A stretch of DNA of 12,805 nt from Clostridiaceae bacterium (lineage in GTDB: Bacteria > Bacillota > Clostridia > Oscillospirales > Acutalibacteraceae), in assembly GCA_904502175.1 (NCBI GenBank), contig CAJGDU010000018.1, forward strand, positions 1 through 12,805, read 5' to 3'. Under the pieces are notes generated by a model, which made no database searches, had not been told where the DNA came from, and saw only the letters and a program-made list of their open reading frames with translations. Position 1 is the first letter of the stretch. The number at the start of each line of letters is the position of its first letter. The position numbers were made by a program, and so were the translations under genes. Positions 1 through 6,844 of the stretch are shown here, one piece after another.

Positions 1-339
1 GGACGAGTCCTTCTCGATATAGGTGTCTGTGGCCGCCACATAGGCCTCCGGCTGGTAGTAGTCGTAGTAGGAGACGAAGTACTCCACCGCGTTGTCCGGG
101 AACATCTCCCGGAATTCGGAGCAGAGCTGGGCCGCCAGGGTCTTGTTGTGCGCCAGCACGAGCGTGGGGCGATTGGCCTTCGCGATGATGTTGGCCATGG
201 TGAAGGTCTTGCCGGAGCCGGTGACGCCTTTCAGCGTCTGCTCTTTGTAGCCCTTCTCCAGCCCCTCCACCAGAGCGGCAATGGCTTCCGGCTGGTCGCC
301 GGTGGGCTGGAATTTCGACTTCAGTTCAAAGTGGTCCAC
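1..339 (-). CDS. uvrB: UvrB, excinuclease ABC subunit B (N-terminal part, cut by window edge)
   Basis: UvrB is the damage-verifying helicase-like subunit of the UvrABC nucleotide excision repair complex. It receives DNA from UvrA and recruits UvrC. The visible 113 residues are the start of its first helicase domain. They hold the N-terminal GDQPEAI motif (residues 14-20), a Walker A motif GVTGSGKT (38-45), the AHNKTLAAQL segment (63-72), and the start of the beta-hairpin, YYDYYQPEAY (91-100), whose tyrosines clamp DNA in known UvrB structures. The start is a GTG at 337-339, set by an AAGGAGG site at 347-353 with 7 bases of spacing. No in-frame ATG fits the family start better. It lies 17 bases after the stop of the phosphodiesterase gene, so the two are probably co-transcribed. 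The remaining roughly 550 residues lie beyond the left edge. Identity is very secure. Confidence 0.97.
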   Translation of the reverse strand, partial: MDHFELKSKFQPTGDQPEAIAALVEGLEKGYKEQTLKGVTGSGKTFTMANIIAKANRPTLVLAHNKTLAAQLCSEFREMFPDNAVEYFVSYYDYYQPEAYVAATDTYIEKDSS

Positions 340-346
340 AGACGAC

Positions 347-353
347 CCTCCTT
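347..353 (-). promoter_or_regulatory. Ribosome binding site deciding the GTG start of uvrB
   Basis: The minus strand reads AAGGAGG here, 7 bases before GTG at 337-339. It lies in the 17-base gap after the phosphodiesterase stop codon (357-359). It is a full Shine-Dalgarno match and fixes the non-ATG start. Confidence 0.85.
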
Positions 354-356
354 TCG

Positions 357-1088
357 TCAAATGCAGTCGGTGATGATGATATCCAGGTTGTGTTTCTTAT
401 ACTTTTCGAGTTCGCTCTCTTTCGAGATGCCCCAGACGTTGACCATGAGGCCGGCTTCGTGGCACCGGCAGACATAGGCCTTCGGGAAGTTCGTGAGCAG
501 GTAGTGCGGGTGCAGGGCGTCCGCCTTGTACTCTTCCGCCACCGTCAGGTACTCGTTGCGCAGAAGGCGCTTGTCGAACAGCTCCTCCGGGACCGGGTCG
601 TAGAGCAGGCCGCAGGGCACCTCCGGGTCGATCTGTTTGAGGATGGTGATGAGGTCGAAGTCAAAACTCGAAAAGATGGTCTTCTCCAGAAGGCCCTTTT
701 TCTTCACCAGGTCGTAGGTCTTATGGACCACTTCCACTTTGTTCTTCGTAGGGTGTTTGATCTCGACATTGAGGATCTCCATATCCTTCACGCAGTCCAG
801 GGTCTCCTCCAGCGTCGGGATCTTCGTGCCGGCAAACTCGTCGGAGAACCAGGACCCGAAGTCCAGCGCGCGGAGTTCCTCGAACGTGTGCTCGTTGACA
901 AAACCGGTGCCGTTCGAGGTCTCGTCCACCGTAAAGTTGTGACAGATGACCAGCACCCCGTCCGACGTCATCTGAACGTCGAATTCGACTCCGTCGGCGC
1001 CGTGGTCGATGGCCGCCTGAAACGCCGGCAGCGTGTTCTGCGGAGCGCGGCGATTGGCCCCTCTGTGGCCGAGGATCTTCGTTGTCAT
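357..1088 (-). CDS. Glycerophosphodiester phosphodiesterase (GDPD/UgpQ family)
   Basis: This 243-residue protein is predicted to hydrolyse glycerophosphodiesters to glycerol-3-phosphate and an alcohol, in phospholipid head-group turnover. There is no signal peptide, so it should act in the cytoplasm like UgpQ. The GDPD signature is clear. It has HRG at residues 8-10 with catalytic His8, NTLPAF (18-23), EFD with metal-ligand candidates Glu35 and Asp37, second catalytic His50, and VEIK with Glu109 as third metal-ligand candidate. The usual PENT motif reads PQNT, a small change outside the catalytic residues listed. Length is typical of cytoplasmic single-domain members. The start has a GAGGAAG-type ribosome site just upstream, and a good promoter lies at 1119-1147. 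It is the first gene of a unit continuing into uvrB. The true substrate is not visible. Confidence 0.92.
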   Translation of the reverse strand: MTTKILGHRGANRRAPQNTLPAFQAAIDHGADGVEFDVQMTSDGVLVICHNFTVDETSNGTGFVNEHTFEELRALDFGSWFSDEFAGTKIPTLEETLDCVKDMEILNVEIKHPTKNKVEVVHKTYDLVKKKGLLEKTIFSSFDFDLITILKQIDPEVPCGLLYDPVPEELFDKRLLRNEYLTVAEEYKADALHPHYLLTNFPKAYVCRCHEAGLMVNVWGISKESELEKYKKHNLDIIITDCI

Positions 1089-1118
1089 TTCATCGCTTCC
1101 TCTATTAGAGATACAACT

Positions 1119-1147
1119 ATTGTAATGATACCATTTTTTATTGTAAA
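1119..1147 (-). promoter_or_regulatory. Sigma-A-type promoter for the GDPD-uvrB unit
   Basis: On the minus strand, TTTACA (1142-1147) and TACAAT (1119-1124) are separated by 17 bases. The predicted transcript start near 1112 gives a leader of about 24 bases before the ATG at 1086-1088. The site lies between the terminator of the upstream operon and this gene, in an AT-rich gap. Confidence 0.75.
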
Positions 1148-1174
1148 TAGCAAAACAAATGTTCTGTTATGCTG

Positions 1175-1196
1175 AAAAAAAGAGTCCCGAACTCTT
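1175..1196 (-). terminator. Intrinsic terminator after the RluA-family gene
   Basis: On the minus strand, AAGAGT pairs with ACTCTT around a TCGGG loop and is followed by seven T. It starts 2 bases after the pseudouridine synthase stop codon (1199-1201). It ends the wzy/waaL-like, CNNM and RluA operon before the GDPD promoter. The stem is only 6 bp, so read-through is possible. Confidence 0.75.
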
Positions 1197-1198
1197 CT

Positions 1199-2161
1199 TT
1201 ACTGAAAGTTCGGGAACTGTTCGGCAAACCAGACGTTTTCCACTTCAAAGACCCTGCCGTTCAGGTTCTCCAGAGAACCCGCGTCGGTCGTGAAGTCGAA
1301 GACCGTTTTATAGGAGTAGAGGAACTGCTTGCGGCGTCCTCCCTGCTTCCGGTTTTTCTGGTTGTTTCCGTATTTGCCGTCCCCCACCAGCGGGCAGCCG
1401 ATGCTCGCGAAATGGGCGCGGATCTGGTGCGTGCGGCCCGTCAGGAGTTCCACTTCCACGAGGGACATGTTCTTCTCCGAGCGGAGCACGCGGTATTTGG
1501 TCTCGATGGTCTTCGCGCCGGGACGCGGGTCCCGGGAGACGAACACCTTGTTCTTCTGCTCATCCTTCTGCAGGTACCCTTTCAGCAGGCCTGCCTCCGG
1601 CTGCGGTTTTCCGTGGACCGCGCAGAGATAGAACTTGTGGATCTCCCGATCCTTCATCTTCCGGTTCAGGACCCTAAGGGCCTCCGCGGTCTTGGCCGCG
1701 AGGACGATGCCGCCGGTGTTGCGGTCGATGCGGTTGACCAGCGCCGGCGTGAAGGACTGTTCGGACTCCGGGTCGTACTCCCCTTTTTCATAGAGATAAC
1801 GCTTCACCCGGCCGATGAGCGTGTCCACGTATTCCCGGTCGTCGGGATGGGACAGGAGCCCGACGGGCTTGTCCAGCACCAGGACGTTTTCATCCTCATA
1901 GAGGATGTTCAGCTTCGTCCCGGCGTGGAGGAAGTCGTAGGTCGGCTCCGGTTTTTCAAAGAACTCGTCGTTGATATAGAGCTCCAGCACATCGCCCTCG
2001 CGCAGACGGGTCGAAATGTCCGCCCGCTTGCCGTTGACCTTGATGCGCTTTTTGCGAATGTACTTGTACAGAAGGGACTGCGGCAGGTTCGGCAGGTTCT
2101 TCGAGAGGAACTTGTCGAGCCGCTGGTCCGCGTCATTCTTCTGGATGGTCAGACTTTTCAT
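1199..2161 (-). CDS. RluA-family RNA pseudouridine synthase with S4 domain
   Basis: This 320-residue enzyme is predicted to isomerise uridine to pseudouridine in rRNA or tRNA, in the cytoplasm. Residues about 12-64 form an S4 RNA-binding domain (QRLDKFLSKNL at 13-23, KVNGKRA at 41-47). The catalytic domain follows, with LDKPVGLLSHP (96-106), the active-site motif NRIDRNTGG (143-151) with Asp146 as presumed catalytic aspartate, and TGRTHQIRAHF (241-251). The motif has Ile and Gly where many family members have HRLDxxTSG. I believe this variant recurs in clostridial homologues, so it should be a subfamily trait and not a defect. The start overlaps the end of the upstream CNNM gene by 29 bases, with a weak GAGGG site 9 bases before the ATG, suggesting coupled translation. 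RluC/RluD-type target specificity cannot be assigned. Confidence 0.93.
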   Translation of the reverse strand: MKSLTIQKNDADQRLDKFLSKNLPNLPQSLLYKYIRKKRIKVNGKRADISTRLREGDVLELYINDEFFEKPEPTYDFLHAGTKLNILYEDENVLVLDKPVGLLSHPDDREYVDTLIGRVKRYLYEKGEYDPESEQSFTPALVNRIDRNTGGIVLAAKTAEALRVLNRKMKDREIHKFYLCAVHGKPQPEAGLLKGYLQKDEQKNKVFVSRDPRPGAKTIETKYRVLRSEKNMSLVEVELLTGRTHQIRAHFASIGCPLVGDGKYGNNQKNRKQGGRRKQFLYSYKTVFDFTTDAGSLENLNGRVFEVENVWFAEQFPNFQ

Positions 2162-3392
2162 CCGGTAAAACCCTCACACGTATCTGCTCCACACGGCGGT
2201 TATCCGTCTTCAGGACCGAGATGAGCAGGTTCTCGTACTGCGTCTCATCGTCCCGTTTCGGGATCTCGCCGAAGAGCTCCATGACCCAGCCGGCCACGGT
2301 ATTGGACTCGGACTCCGGCACCTCTTTGCCGAAGTACTCGCACATGTCTTCCAGTTCGGTGCTGCAGCGGACGATATAGCTGTCCCGTCCGGTCTTGACG
2401 ATGTCTTTCTCCACGTCGTCGTGCTCGTCGTAGATCTCCCCGACCAGCTCTTCCAGGATGTCCTCCATGGTGATGATGCCGTCGGTGCCGCCGAACTCGT
2501 CGGAGACCACGGCCATGTGGTTGCGCTTCTGCTGCAGAAGCGTGAGCGCGCGGGAGATCTTCATGCTGGGCGGCACGAAGATAGGTTCGGTGATGACGTC
2601 GGCCAGACGGCGGTCTTTGGTGTAGACCTCCTCAAAGAAGTCTTTCATGTGCAGGATGCCGACGATGTCGTCGATGTCCTCGTCATAGACCGGCAGACGG
2701 GAGACGTCGTTCTCCGTGAAGACTTTGACCACGTCCTCCTTCGAGGCGTGCAGCGGGACCGCGATGATGTCCACGCGGGGCGTGAAGATGTCCGCGACCT
2801 CAATGTCGTTGAACTCCAGCACGCTGTGGATGAGCTCGGAGTCTTCCCGCTCGATGCCGCCGCCGCTCTCCGCTTCCTCGACCATGGTCAGGAACTCGCC
2901 CTCGGTGACCTCTTCGGTCGCCTGGACGCCGAACAGCTTCGCGATGAGCGCTTTCCACCAGCCGAACAGCTTGTTGAACGGGTAGAACAGGACCATGAGG
3001 CCCTTCACGGCGGGGGCCACCGACATGGAGAACTGTTCCGGCATCTCTTTGGCGATGGACTTGGGGGTGACTTCCGAGAACACCAGGATGACAGCTGTCA
3101 TGACGATGGTGGACCAGGTGGCGCCGATGTCGCCCAGCGCCCGTACGAAGAGCACGGTGGCAATGGCGGAGGCGCCGATATTCACGATGTTGTTGCCGAT
3201 AAGGATGGTCGACAGCAGCGCGTCGTATTCGTCTAATATCTTCAGGGCTCTGGCGGCGCGTTTGCTGCCTTCCTGTTCCAGGGCCTTCAGGCGGATCTCA
3301 CTGGCACTGGAGTACGCGGTCTCCGAGGCCGAGAAGAAACCCGACAGTAACACACAGATGACAAGGACAATAATGAGTCCGGTACTGCCCAT
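2133..3392 (-). CDS. CNNM/CorC (hemolysin C-like) family membrane transporter with CBS pair
   Basis: This 419-residue membrane protein has the three-part architecture of the CNNM/CorC family, linked to Mg2+ or Co2+ efflux and sometimes mislabelled hemolysin. Residues 1-160 are a DUF21 domain with hydrophobic segments at about 5-22, 60-85, 93-107 and 126-140, and the family signature SEVTPKSIAK (106-115). A pair of CBS domains follows at about 203-258 and 268-322, including DEFGGTDGIITMEDILEELVG (298-318). A CorC_HlyC domain spans about 335-408. Length is typical. It starts 3 bases after the stop of the upstream polysaccharide gene. The nearest AAGGAG (3407-3412) is 14 bases away, so translation may depend partly on the upstream gene. 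The tail overlaps the pseudouridine synthase gene. The transported ion is inferred from the family only. Confidence 0.93.
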   Translation of the reverse strand: MGSTGLIIVLVICVLLSGFFSASETAYSSASEIRLKALEQEGSKRAARALKILDEYDALLSTILIGNNIVNIGASAIATVLFVRALGDIGATWSTIVMTAVILVFSEVTPKSIAKEMPEQFSMSVAPAVKGLMVLFYPFNKLFGWWKALIAKLFGVQATEEVTEGEFLTMVEEAESGGGIEREDSELIHSVLEFNDIEVADIFTPRVDIIAVPLHASKEDVVKVFTENDVSRLPVYDEDIDDIVGILHMKDFFEEVYTKDRRLADVITEPIFVPPSMKISRALTLLQQKRNHMAVVSDEFGGTDGIITMEDILEELVGEIYDEHDDVEKDIVKTGRDSYIVRCSTELEDMCEYFGKEVPESESNTVAGWVMELFGEIPKRDDETQYENLLISVLKTDNRRVEQIRVRVLPDEKSDHPEE

Positions 3393-3395
3393 AAG

Positions 3396-4859
3396 TTAAG
3401 CTTCAGCTCCTTCTTCTTTGGGGAATGCGTCTTCGGAGAAGGTCAGATGGGACCCCTCTCCCAGTTCCACTTCCAGTTTCATATGGATCTCCGGGAAGCG
3501 GTATTTCTCCAGGATGAAGAACTCCATGGAGATGATGAGTAGATAGAACATGGCAAAGATGCCGGGGTTGACCAGGGACATGAGCTCGAGTCCGAGGAAC
3601 GAGGCGATGACCGTGTAGCCGAACATGGACTGCTGCTTCGTCAGGAAGCGCCAGCGGCAGATCATCTGGTAGCCGTAGGTCAGAAGACCGACGATGCCGA
3701 AGCTGCCCCACACCTGCGGCAGCGAGGAATGATACCAGCAGAGGGACGCCGCCTTGGACGGGTGGATGTCCCGGTTGCCCATGTAGCCGAGGCCCATACC
3801 GAAGATGGGGTTGCGGTGGAAGTCTTCCACCGAGCGGCGCCAGAGGCCCAGACGGATGCTGTACTGGTCCGCCGCGGTCATGCGGCCCAGGGTATACTCC
3901 ATGAGCTGCTCGATCTGCGGGAACAGGAACAGCGCGCCAAAGAACAGCACGGCGAAAATGCCGGCCAGGTGTTTGCGGTGCCGCTTGTCCAGGATGATGT
4001 CGACAATGAGCAGCGCCATAAACTCGAGTCCGCCGAGGATGAGTCCGCCCCGGGAACCGAGCATGATCATGGCCGCGTAGGCGATGAACGGCAGAATGAT
4101 ATAGCGGAACTTCCGTGCCGACATGTAGAACGCGAACGGCATGGCCATCATGATGAGCGTACTCGCGTTGTTCCGCCACTGGAAGTACAGGATGCCGGGG
4201 TCGGCGATGAACTTCGCCCAGCGCTCCACATAGCCCTCCGCGACCGCGAGGATGATGAACAGCATGAGGAAACAGGCCATTTTCGAAATGCGCAGATCGA
4301 TCCGCGTCGTATAGTTCTTCCCCGCCCCCAGATGGTTATAGACCAGGAAATAGACGATGACGATCATGAAGCCCAGCGCGAACATGTAGACGAGGGACGT
4401 CGGGCTGAAATAGGACTCCGGCGGGATGGTGCCGATGCCGCCGAGGAAGTTCGTGATGGACACGAGGATCATGGGCAGCAGCAGCGCGCCGGGACGGCTC
4501 GCTTTGGACTTGTCCCGTTCCCGGTAGACGATGTGGTGGAACGGGAACGCGAAGATGGGAAACGCCGCCAGCGGCGCCAGCGCCATATAGTCCCACAGAG
4601 AGTCGTCTGCCTGGATGCCGAAGGACGCGATGAGCATGACCGGCAGGAAAATGGAGACGATGTCGTCGGACAGGATGAGGATGAGGGACGCGACGATGCC
4701 CATGGCAAACGCGCCCGGAATGATCCAGTTGAAGCAGATGAAGACAAAGGCCAGCGCCACCAACATGAGGCTGAAGACATCGCTCGCCAGAAACCGCCGA
4801 AGCGGATATAACGCGGACCGCTCACTCGTGTCGCGGAACGCGGAAGCAATTTTCGACAT
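3396..4859 (-). CDS. O-antigen ligase/polymerase-like polytopic membrane protein (Wzy/WaaL type)
   Basis: This 487-residue integral membrane protein has about 11-12 hydrophobic segments. The O-antigen ligase-like region includes LGSRGGLILGG (267-277, with the conserved SRGG) in a membrane segment. A larger extracytoplasmic loop follows at about 312-385, holding RLGLWRRS (336-343), NPIFGMGLGYMG (350-361) and WYHSSLPQVWGSFG (375-388) with a candidate functional His377. These are hallmarks of the WaaL/Wzy/TuaE superfamily, which transfers or polymerises undecaprenyl-linked glycans on the outer face of the membrane. The acidic 35-residue C-terminal tail should be cytoplasmic. In a Gram-positive cell the product would be a capsule or wall polysaccharide. 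It is first in an operon with the CNNM and RluA genes. No glycosyltransferases are nearby, so the glycan cannot be named. AGAGGT (4865-4870) supports the start. Confidence 0.85.
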   Translation of the reverse strand: MSKIASAFRDTSERSALYPLRRFLASDVFSLMLVALAFVFICFNWIIPGAFAMGIVASLILILSDDIVSIFLPVMLIASFGIQADDSLWDYMALAPLAAFPIFAFPFHHIVYRERDKSKASRPGALLLPMILVSITNFLGGIGTIPPESYFSPTSLVYMFALGFMIVIVYFLVYNHLGAGKNYTTRIDLRISKMACFLMLFIILAVAEGYVERWAKFIADPGILYFQWRNNASTLIMMAMPFAFYMSARKFRYIILPFIAYAAMIMLGSRGGLILGGLEFMALLIVDIILDKRHRKHLAGIFAVLFFGALFLFPQIEQLMEYTLGRMTAADQYSIRLGLWRRSVEDFHRNPIFGMGLGYMGNRDIHPSKAASLCWYHSSLPQVWGSFGIVGLLTYGYQMICRWRFLTKQQSMFGYTVIASFLGLELMSLVNPGIFAMFYLLIISMEFFILEKYRFPEIHMKLEVELGEGSHLTFSEDAFPKEEGAEA

Positions 4860-4868
4860 AAGCTACCT

Positions 4869-4907
4869 CTTATATTAATAAAGGCTATAAATCATAGCCA
4901 ATATAAG
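4869..4907. repeat. Interrupted palindrome over the -10 and start region of the polysaccharide operon
   Basis: The outer arms CTTATATT (4869-4876) and AATATAAG (4900-4907) are exact inverted copies. The inner arms GGCTAT (4883-4888) and ATAGCC (4894-4899) are also exact, around a 5-base centre. A 6-base insert separates outer from inner arm on one side only. One outer arm contains the promoter -10 and the other abuts the ribosome site. It may be a DNA-level operator, since the predicted transcript would start inside it. Confidence 0.6.
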
Positions 4908-4929
4908 GCAAAGAGGTGGAAAAGTCAAG
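4900..4929 (-). promoter_or_regulatory. Sigma-A-type promoter for the wzy/waaL-like, CNNM, RluA operon
   Basis: On the minus strand, TTGACT (4924-4929) and TATATT (4900-4905) are 18 bases apart; shifting the -10 by one base gives 17. The -35 lies directly next to the terminator hairpin of the upstream paaK-ACT unit and shares its T-rich tail. The predicted start near 4893 leaves a leader of about 35 bases before the ATG at 4857-4859. Confidence 0.7.
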
Positions 4930-4958
4930 AACGCCCCGCCGGAAAGGCGGAGCGTTCG
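4920..4958 (-). terminator. Intrinsic terminator after the ACT-domain gene
   Basis: On the minus strand, GAACGCTCCGCC pairs with GGCGGGGCGTTC (hairpin 4930-4958, 12 bp including one G-T pair) around a five-base loop. It is followed by TTGAC and five T. It lies 10 bases after the ACT gene stop codon (4969-4971) and ends the paaK-ACT unit. Confidence 0.85.
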
Positions 4959-4968
4959 TCAGGTTCGT

Positions 4969-5400
4969 TTATTCGACGTTTTCGAGGGATTCGGGGGTGT
5001 AGTACTGGACATTCAGCGGAGCCAGCGCTTTTTCGGTGCCCTCCAGGTCGTCGGTCTTGAAGGCGATGGAGGCGCCCGTGTCCCCTGTCGAGAGGCCGTA
5101 CATGTACTTGATGTTGATACCGGCTTCGGCAATGGCGTTCAGCAGCGTCGAAAGGCTGCCCACCTCATGGGAGATGTTGACGGCCAGGACATCGACGACC
5201 TTCGCCGTGATGTTCTTGGCTTTCAGCGCAGCCAGCGCGCCGTCGACATCGGAGACGATCATGCGGACGATGCCGTAGTCGGAAGTCTCTGCGATACTGA
5301 CGGAGACCACGTTGACGTTCGCCTCTTTCAGGATGTTGAAGATCTGCTGCAGACGGCCTTCCCGGTTTTCCAGAAAGACAGATAACTGTTTGACGGTCAT
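4969..5400 (-). CDS. Tandem ACT-domain protein paired with PaaK
   Basis: This 143-residue soluble protein is made of two ACT domains, at about residues 3-65 and 68-135. ACT domains bind small ligands, usually amino acids. The ligand-site segments are visible in both: ENREGRLQQIFNILKEANVN (11-30) and SHEVGSLSTLLNAIAEAGIN (77-96). There is no catalytic domain. It starts 12 bases after the phenylacetate-CoA ligase stop, and its TAAGGAGG ribosome site includes that stop codon, so the two genes are almost certainly one transcript and translationally linked. Adjacent ACT-only proteins recur beside this ligase in anaerobes and archaea, and I infer an allosteric or aromatic-amino-acid-sensing role. 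No ligand or interaction is shown by the sequence. A terminator follows at 4920-4958. Confidence 0.9.
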   Translation of the reverse strand: MTVKQLSVFLENREGRLQQIFNILKEANVNVVSVSIAETSDYGIVRMIVSDVDGALAALKAKNITAKVVDVLAVNISHEVGSLSTLLNAIAEAGINIKYMYGLSTGDTGASIAFKTDDLEGTEKALAPLNVQYYTPESLENVE

Positions 5401-5412
5401 GGTGGTTCCTCC

Positions 5413-6714
5413 TTAGTCGTAGAGTTTTCTCTTGTCGAGAACATGGACGGTCTTGCCCTGGCTGTGTTCCAGGCCGTTGGGCTCGACCAGTTTGATTTTC
5501 GCGTTGAGGCCGATGGCGGACTTCAGCTGGTTCTTGACCTTCGCGCTGAGGGCCTCCAGTTCGGACATGTCATCGGAGAAGAAACGGTCTTCGACTTCGA
5601 CGGCCACTTCGAGGGTGTCGGAGTTGCCGACACGGTCGACCGTCATGAAGTAGTTCGGGGTGACGCCGTCGACGTTGAGCAGGGCGGCTTCCACCTGGGA
5701 CGGGAAGACGTTGACGCCCTTGATGATGAGCATGTCGTCGGAACGTCCCTTGAAGCGCTGGATGCGGGCCATGGTGCGGCCGCAGGGGCACTTGTCATAC
5801 TCGAGACGGGTGATGTCTCTGGTACGGTAACGGATGAGGGGCTGGCCCTCTTTGGTCAGCGTGGTGATGACCAGTTCGCCTTCGGAGCCCTCCGGCAGCT
5901 GTTCGCCGGTCTCGGGATTGATGACTTCCGGCAGGAAATGGTCTTCCCAGATGTGGAGACCTTTGTGGTAGTCGCAGTCAGTGGCGACGCCGGGGCCGGA
6001 AATCTCGGTCAGACCATAAATGTCATAGGCCTTGATGCCGAGGCGTTTCTCGATCTGCTCCCGCATCTCGTCGGACCAGGGCTCGGCGCCGTTGATGGAG
6101 CAGCGCAGGGAGATCTCCCCGACTCTGCCCTGGGCCTCGAGTTCTTCGGCGATGTGCAGAAGGTAGGAAGGCGTACAGCAGATGACCGTGGCTTTGCAGT
6201 CGATCATCATGTCGATGAGTTTCTTGGTGTTGCCGGTGCCCATAGGAATGACCAGAGCGCCGAGTTTTTCAGCGCCGTAATGGGCGCCCAGACCGCCGGT
6301 GAAGAGACCGTAGCCGTAAGAGACCAGCACGATGTCGTCTTCCGTCACACCGGCCATGGCCATGGAACGGGCCACGCCTTCGGACCAGATGTCGACATCT
6401 TTCCGGGTGTAGAGGGCGATCTTCGGTTTGCCGGTGGTGCCGGAGGAAGACTGCAGACGGACGCACTGGGACATGGGGACAGACCGCATGCCGAAGGGAT
6501 AGGTGTTCCGCAGGTCTTCATAGGTGGTAAACGGAAGCTTGGAAAGGTCCTCAATGCCCTTGATGTCCGTGGGCTCCAGGCCGACTTCCTGCATCTTGTT
6601 TCGATAGTACTCGTTGCCATAGTAGATATGTTCCACGATCTTTCTCAGACGAGCGCTCTGCAGTTCATGCAGCTGATCGCGGTCCATACACTCTTTGGAC
6701 GGGTTCCAAATCAT
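5413..6714 (-). CDS. paaK: Phenylacetate-CoA ligase (AMP-forming, PaaK family)
   Basis: This 433-residue cytoplasmic adenylate-forming enzyme converts phenylacetate or a similar aryl acid, ATP and CoA to the aryl-acetyl-CoA. Motifs in order are the ATP-binding loop SSSGTTGKPK (89-98), YGLTE (233-237), YRTRD (296-300), GRSDDMLIIKG (323-333) and, in the C-terminal domain, the presumed adenylation lysine in SQGKTV (Lys421). CPCGR (309-313) is typical of the family. Length matches PaaK. In anaerobes this enzyme often works with indolepyruvate or other 2-ketoacid:ferredoxin oxidoreductases in aromatic amino acid metabolism, but none lies in this window, so direction and exact substrate are open. 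AAGGAG (6724-6729) lies 9 bases before the ATG, and a promoter is at 6761-6789. The ACT gene follows directly. Confidence 0.93.
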   Translation of the reverse strand: MIWNPSKECMDRDQLHELQSARLRKIVEHIYYGNEYYRNKMQEVGLEPTDIKGIEDLSKLPFTTYEDLRNTYPFGMRSVPMSQCVRLQSSSGTTGKPKIALYTRKDVDIWSEGVARSMAMAGVTEDDIVLVSYGYGLFTGGLGAHYGAEKLGALVIPMGTGNTKKLIDMMIDCKATVICCTPSYLLHIAEELEAQGRVGEISLRCSINGAEPWSDEMREQIEKRLGIKAYDIYGLTEISGPGVATDCDYHKGLHIWEDHFLPEVINPETGEQLPEGSEGELVITTLTKEGQPLIRYRTRDITRLEYDKCPCGRTMARIQRFKGRSDDMLIIKGVNVFPSQVEAALLNVDGVTPNYFMTVDRVGNSDTLEVAVEVEDRFFSDDMSELEALSAKVKNQLKSAIGLNAKIKLVEPNGLEHSQGKTVHVLDKRKLYD

Positions 6715-6760
6715 CGTAAACCACTCCTTGTTACTTTCTAAAATGCTTTATTAGTTTAAT

Positions 6761-6789
6761 ACTATAAAACAACGGAAGGGCGAACGCAA
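6761..6789 (-). promoter_or_regulatory. Sigma-A-type promoter for paaK-ACT
   Basis: On the minus strand, TTGCGT (6784-6789) and TATAGT (6761-6766) are separated by 17 bases. The -35 is 3 bases beyond the T-tract of the groEL terminator. The predicted leader before the paaK ATG (6712-6714) is about 40 bases. Confidence 0.65.
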
Positions 6790-6792
6790 GGG

Positions 6793-6829
6793 AAAAAACC
6801 GAAAACAGCCCTCCGAAGAGGACTGTTTT
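6793..6829 (-). terminator. Strong intrinsic terminator after groEL
   Basis: On the minus strand, AAAACAGTCCTC pairs with GAGGGCTGTTTT over 12 bp (one G-T pair) around a TTCG tetraloop (hairpin 6802-6829). It is followed by six T at 6793-6798. It begins 15 bases after the groEL stop codon (6845-6847) and separates groESL from paaK. Confidence 0.9.
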
Positions 6830-6844
6830 TCGATTACATTATGC

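Noticed and set aside
1169..2224. A 351-residue open frame antisense to the RluA-family gene
   Set aside because: It begins inside the terminator of the real operon, has no ribosome site or motif, and is explained by codon bias of the opposite strand.
5443..6741. A 432-residue open frame antisense to paaK
   Set aside because: It is low-complexity in composition (rich in G, D, V, F and H), typical of an antisense shadow in GC-rich DNA. The other strand encodes an intact ligase with all motifs.
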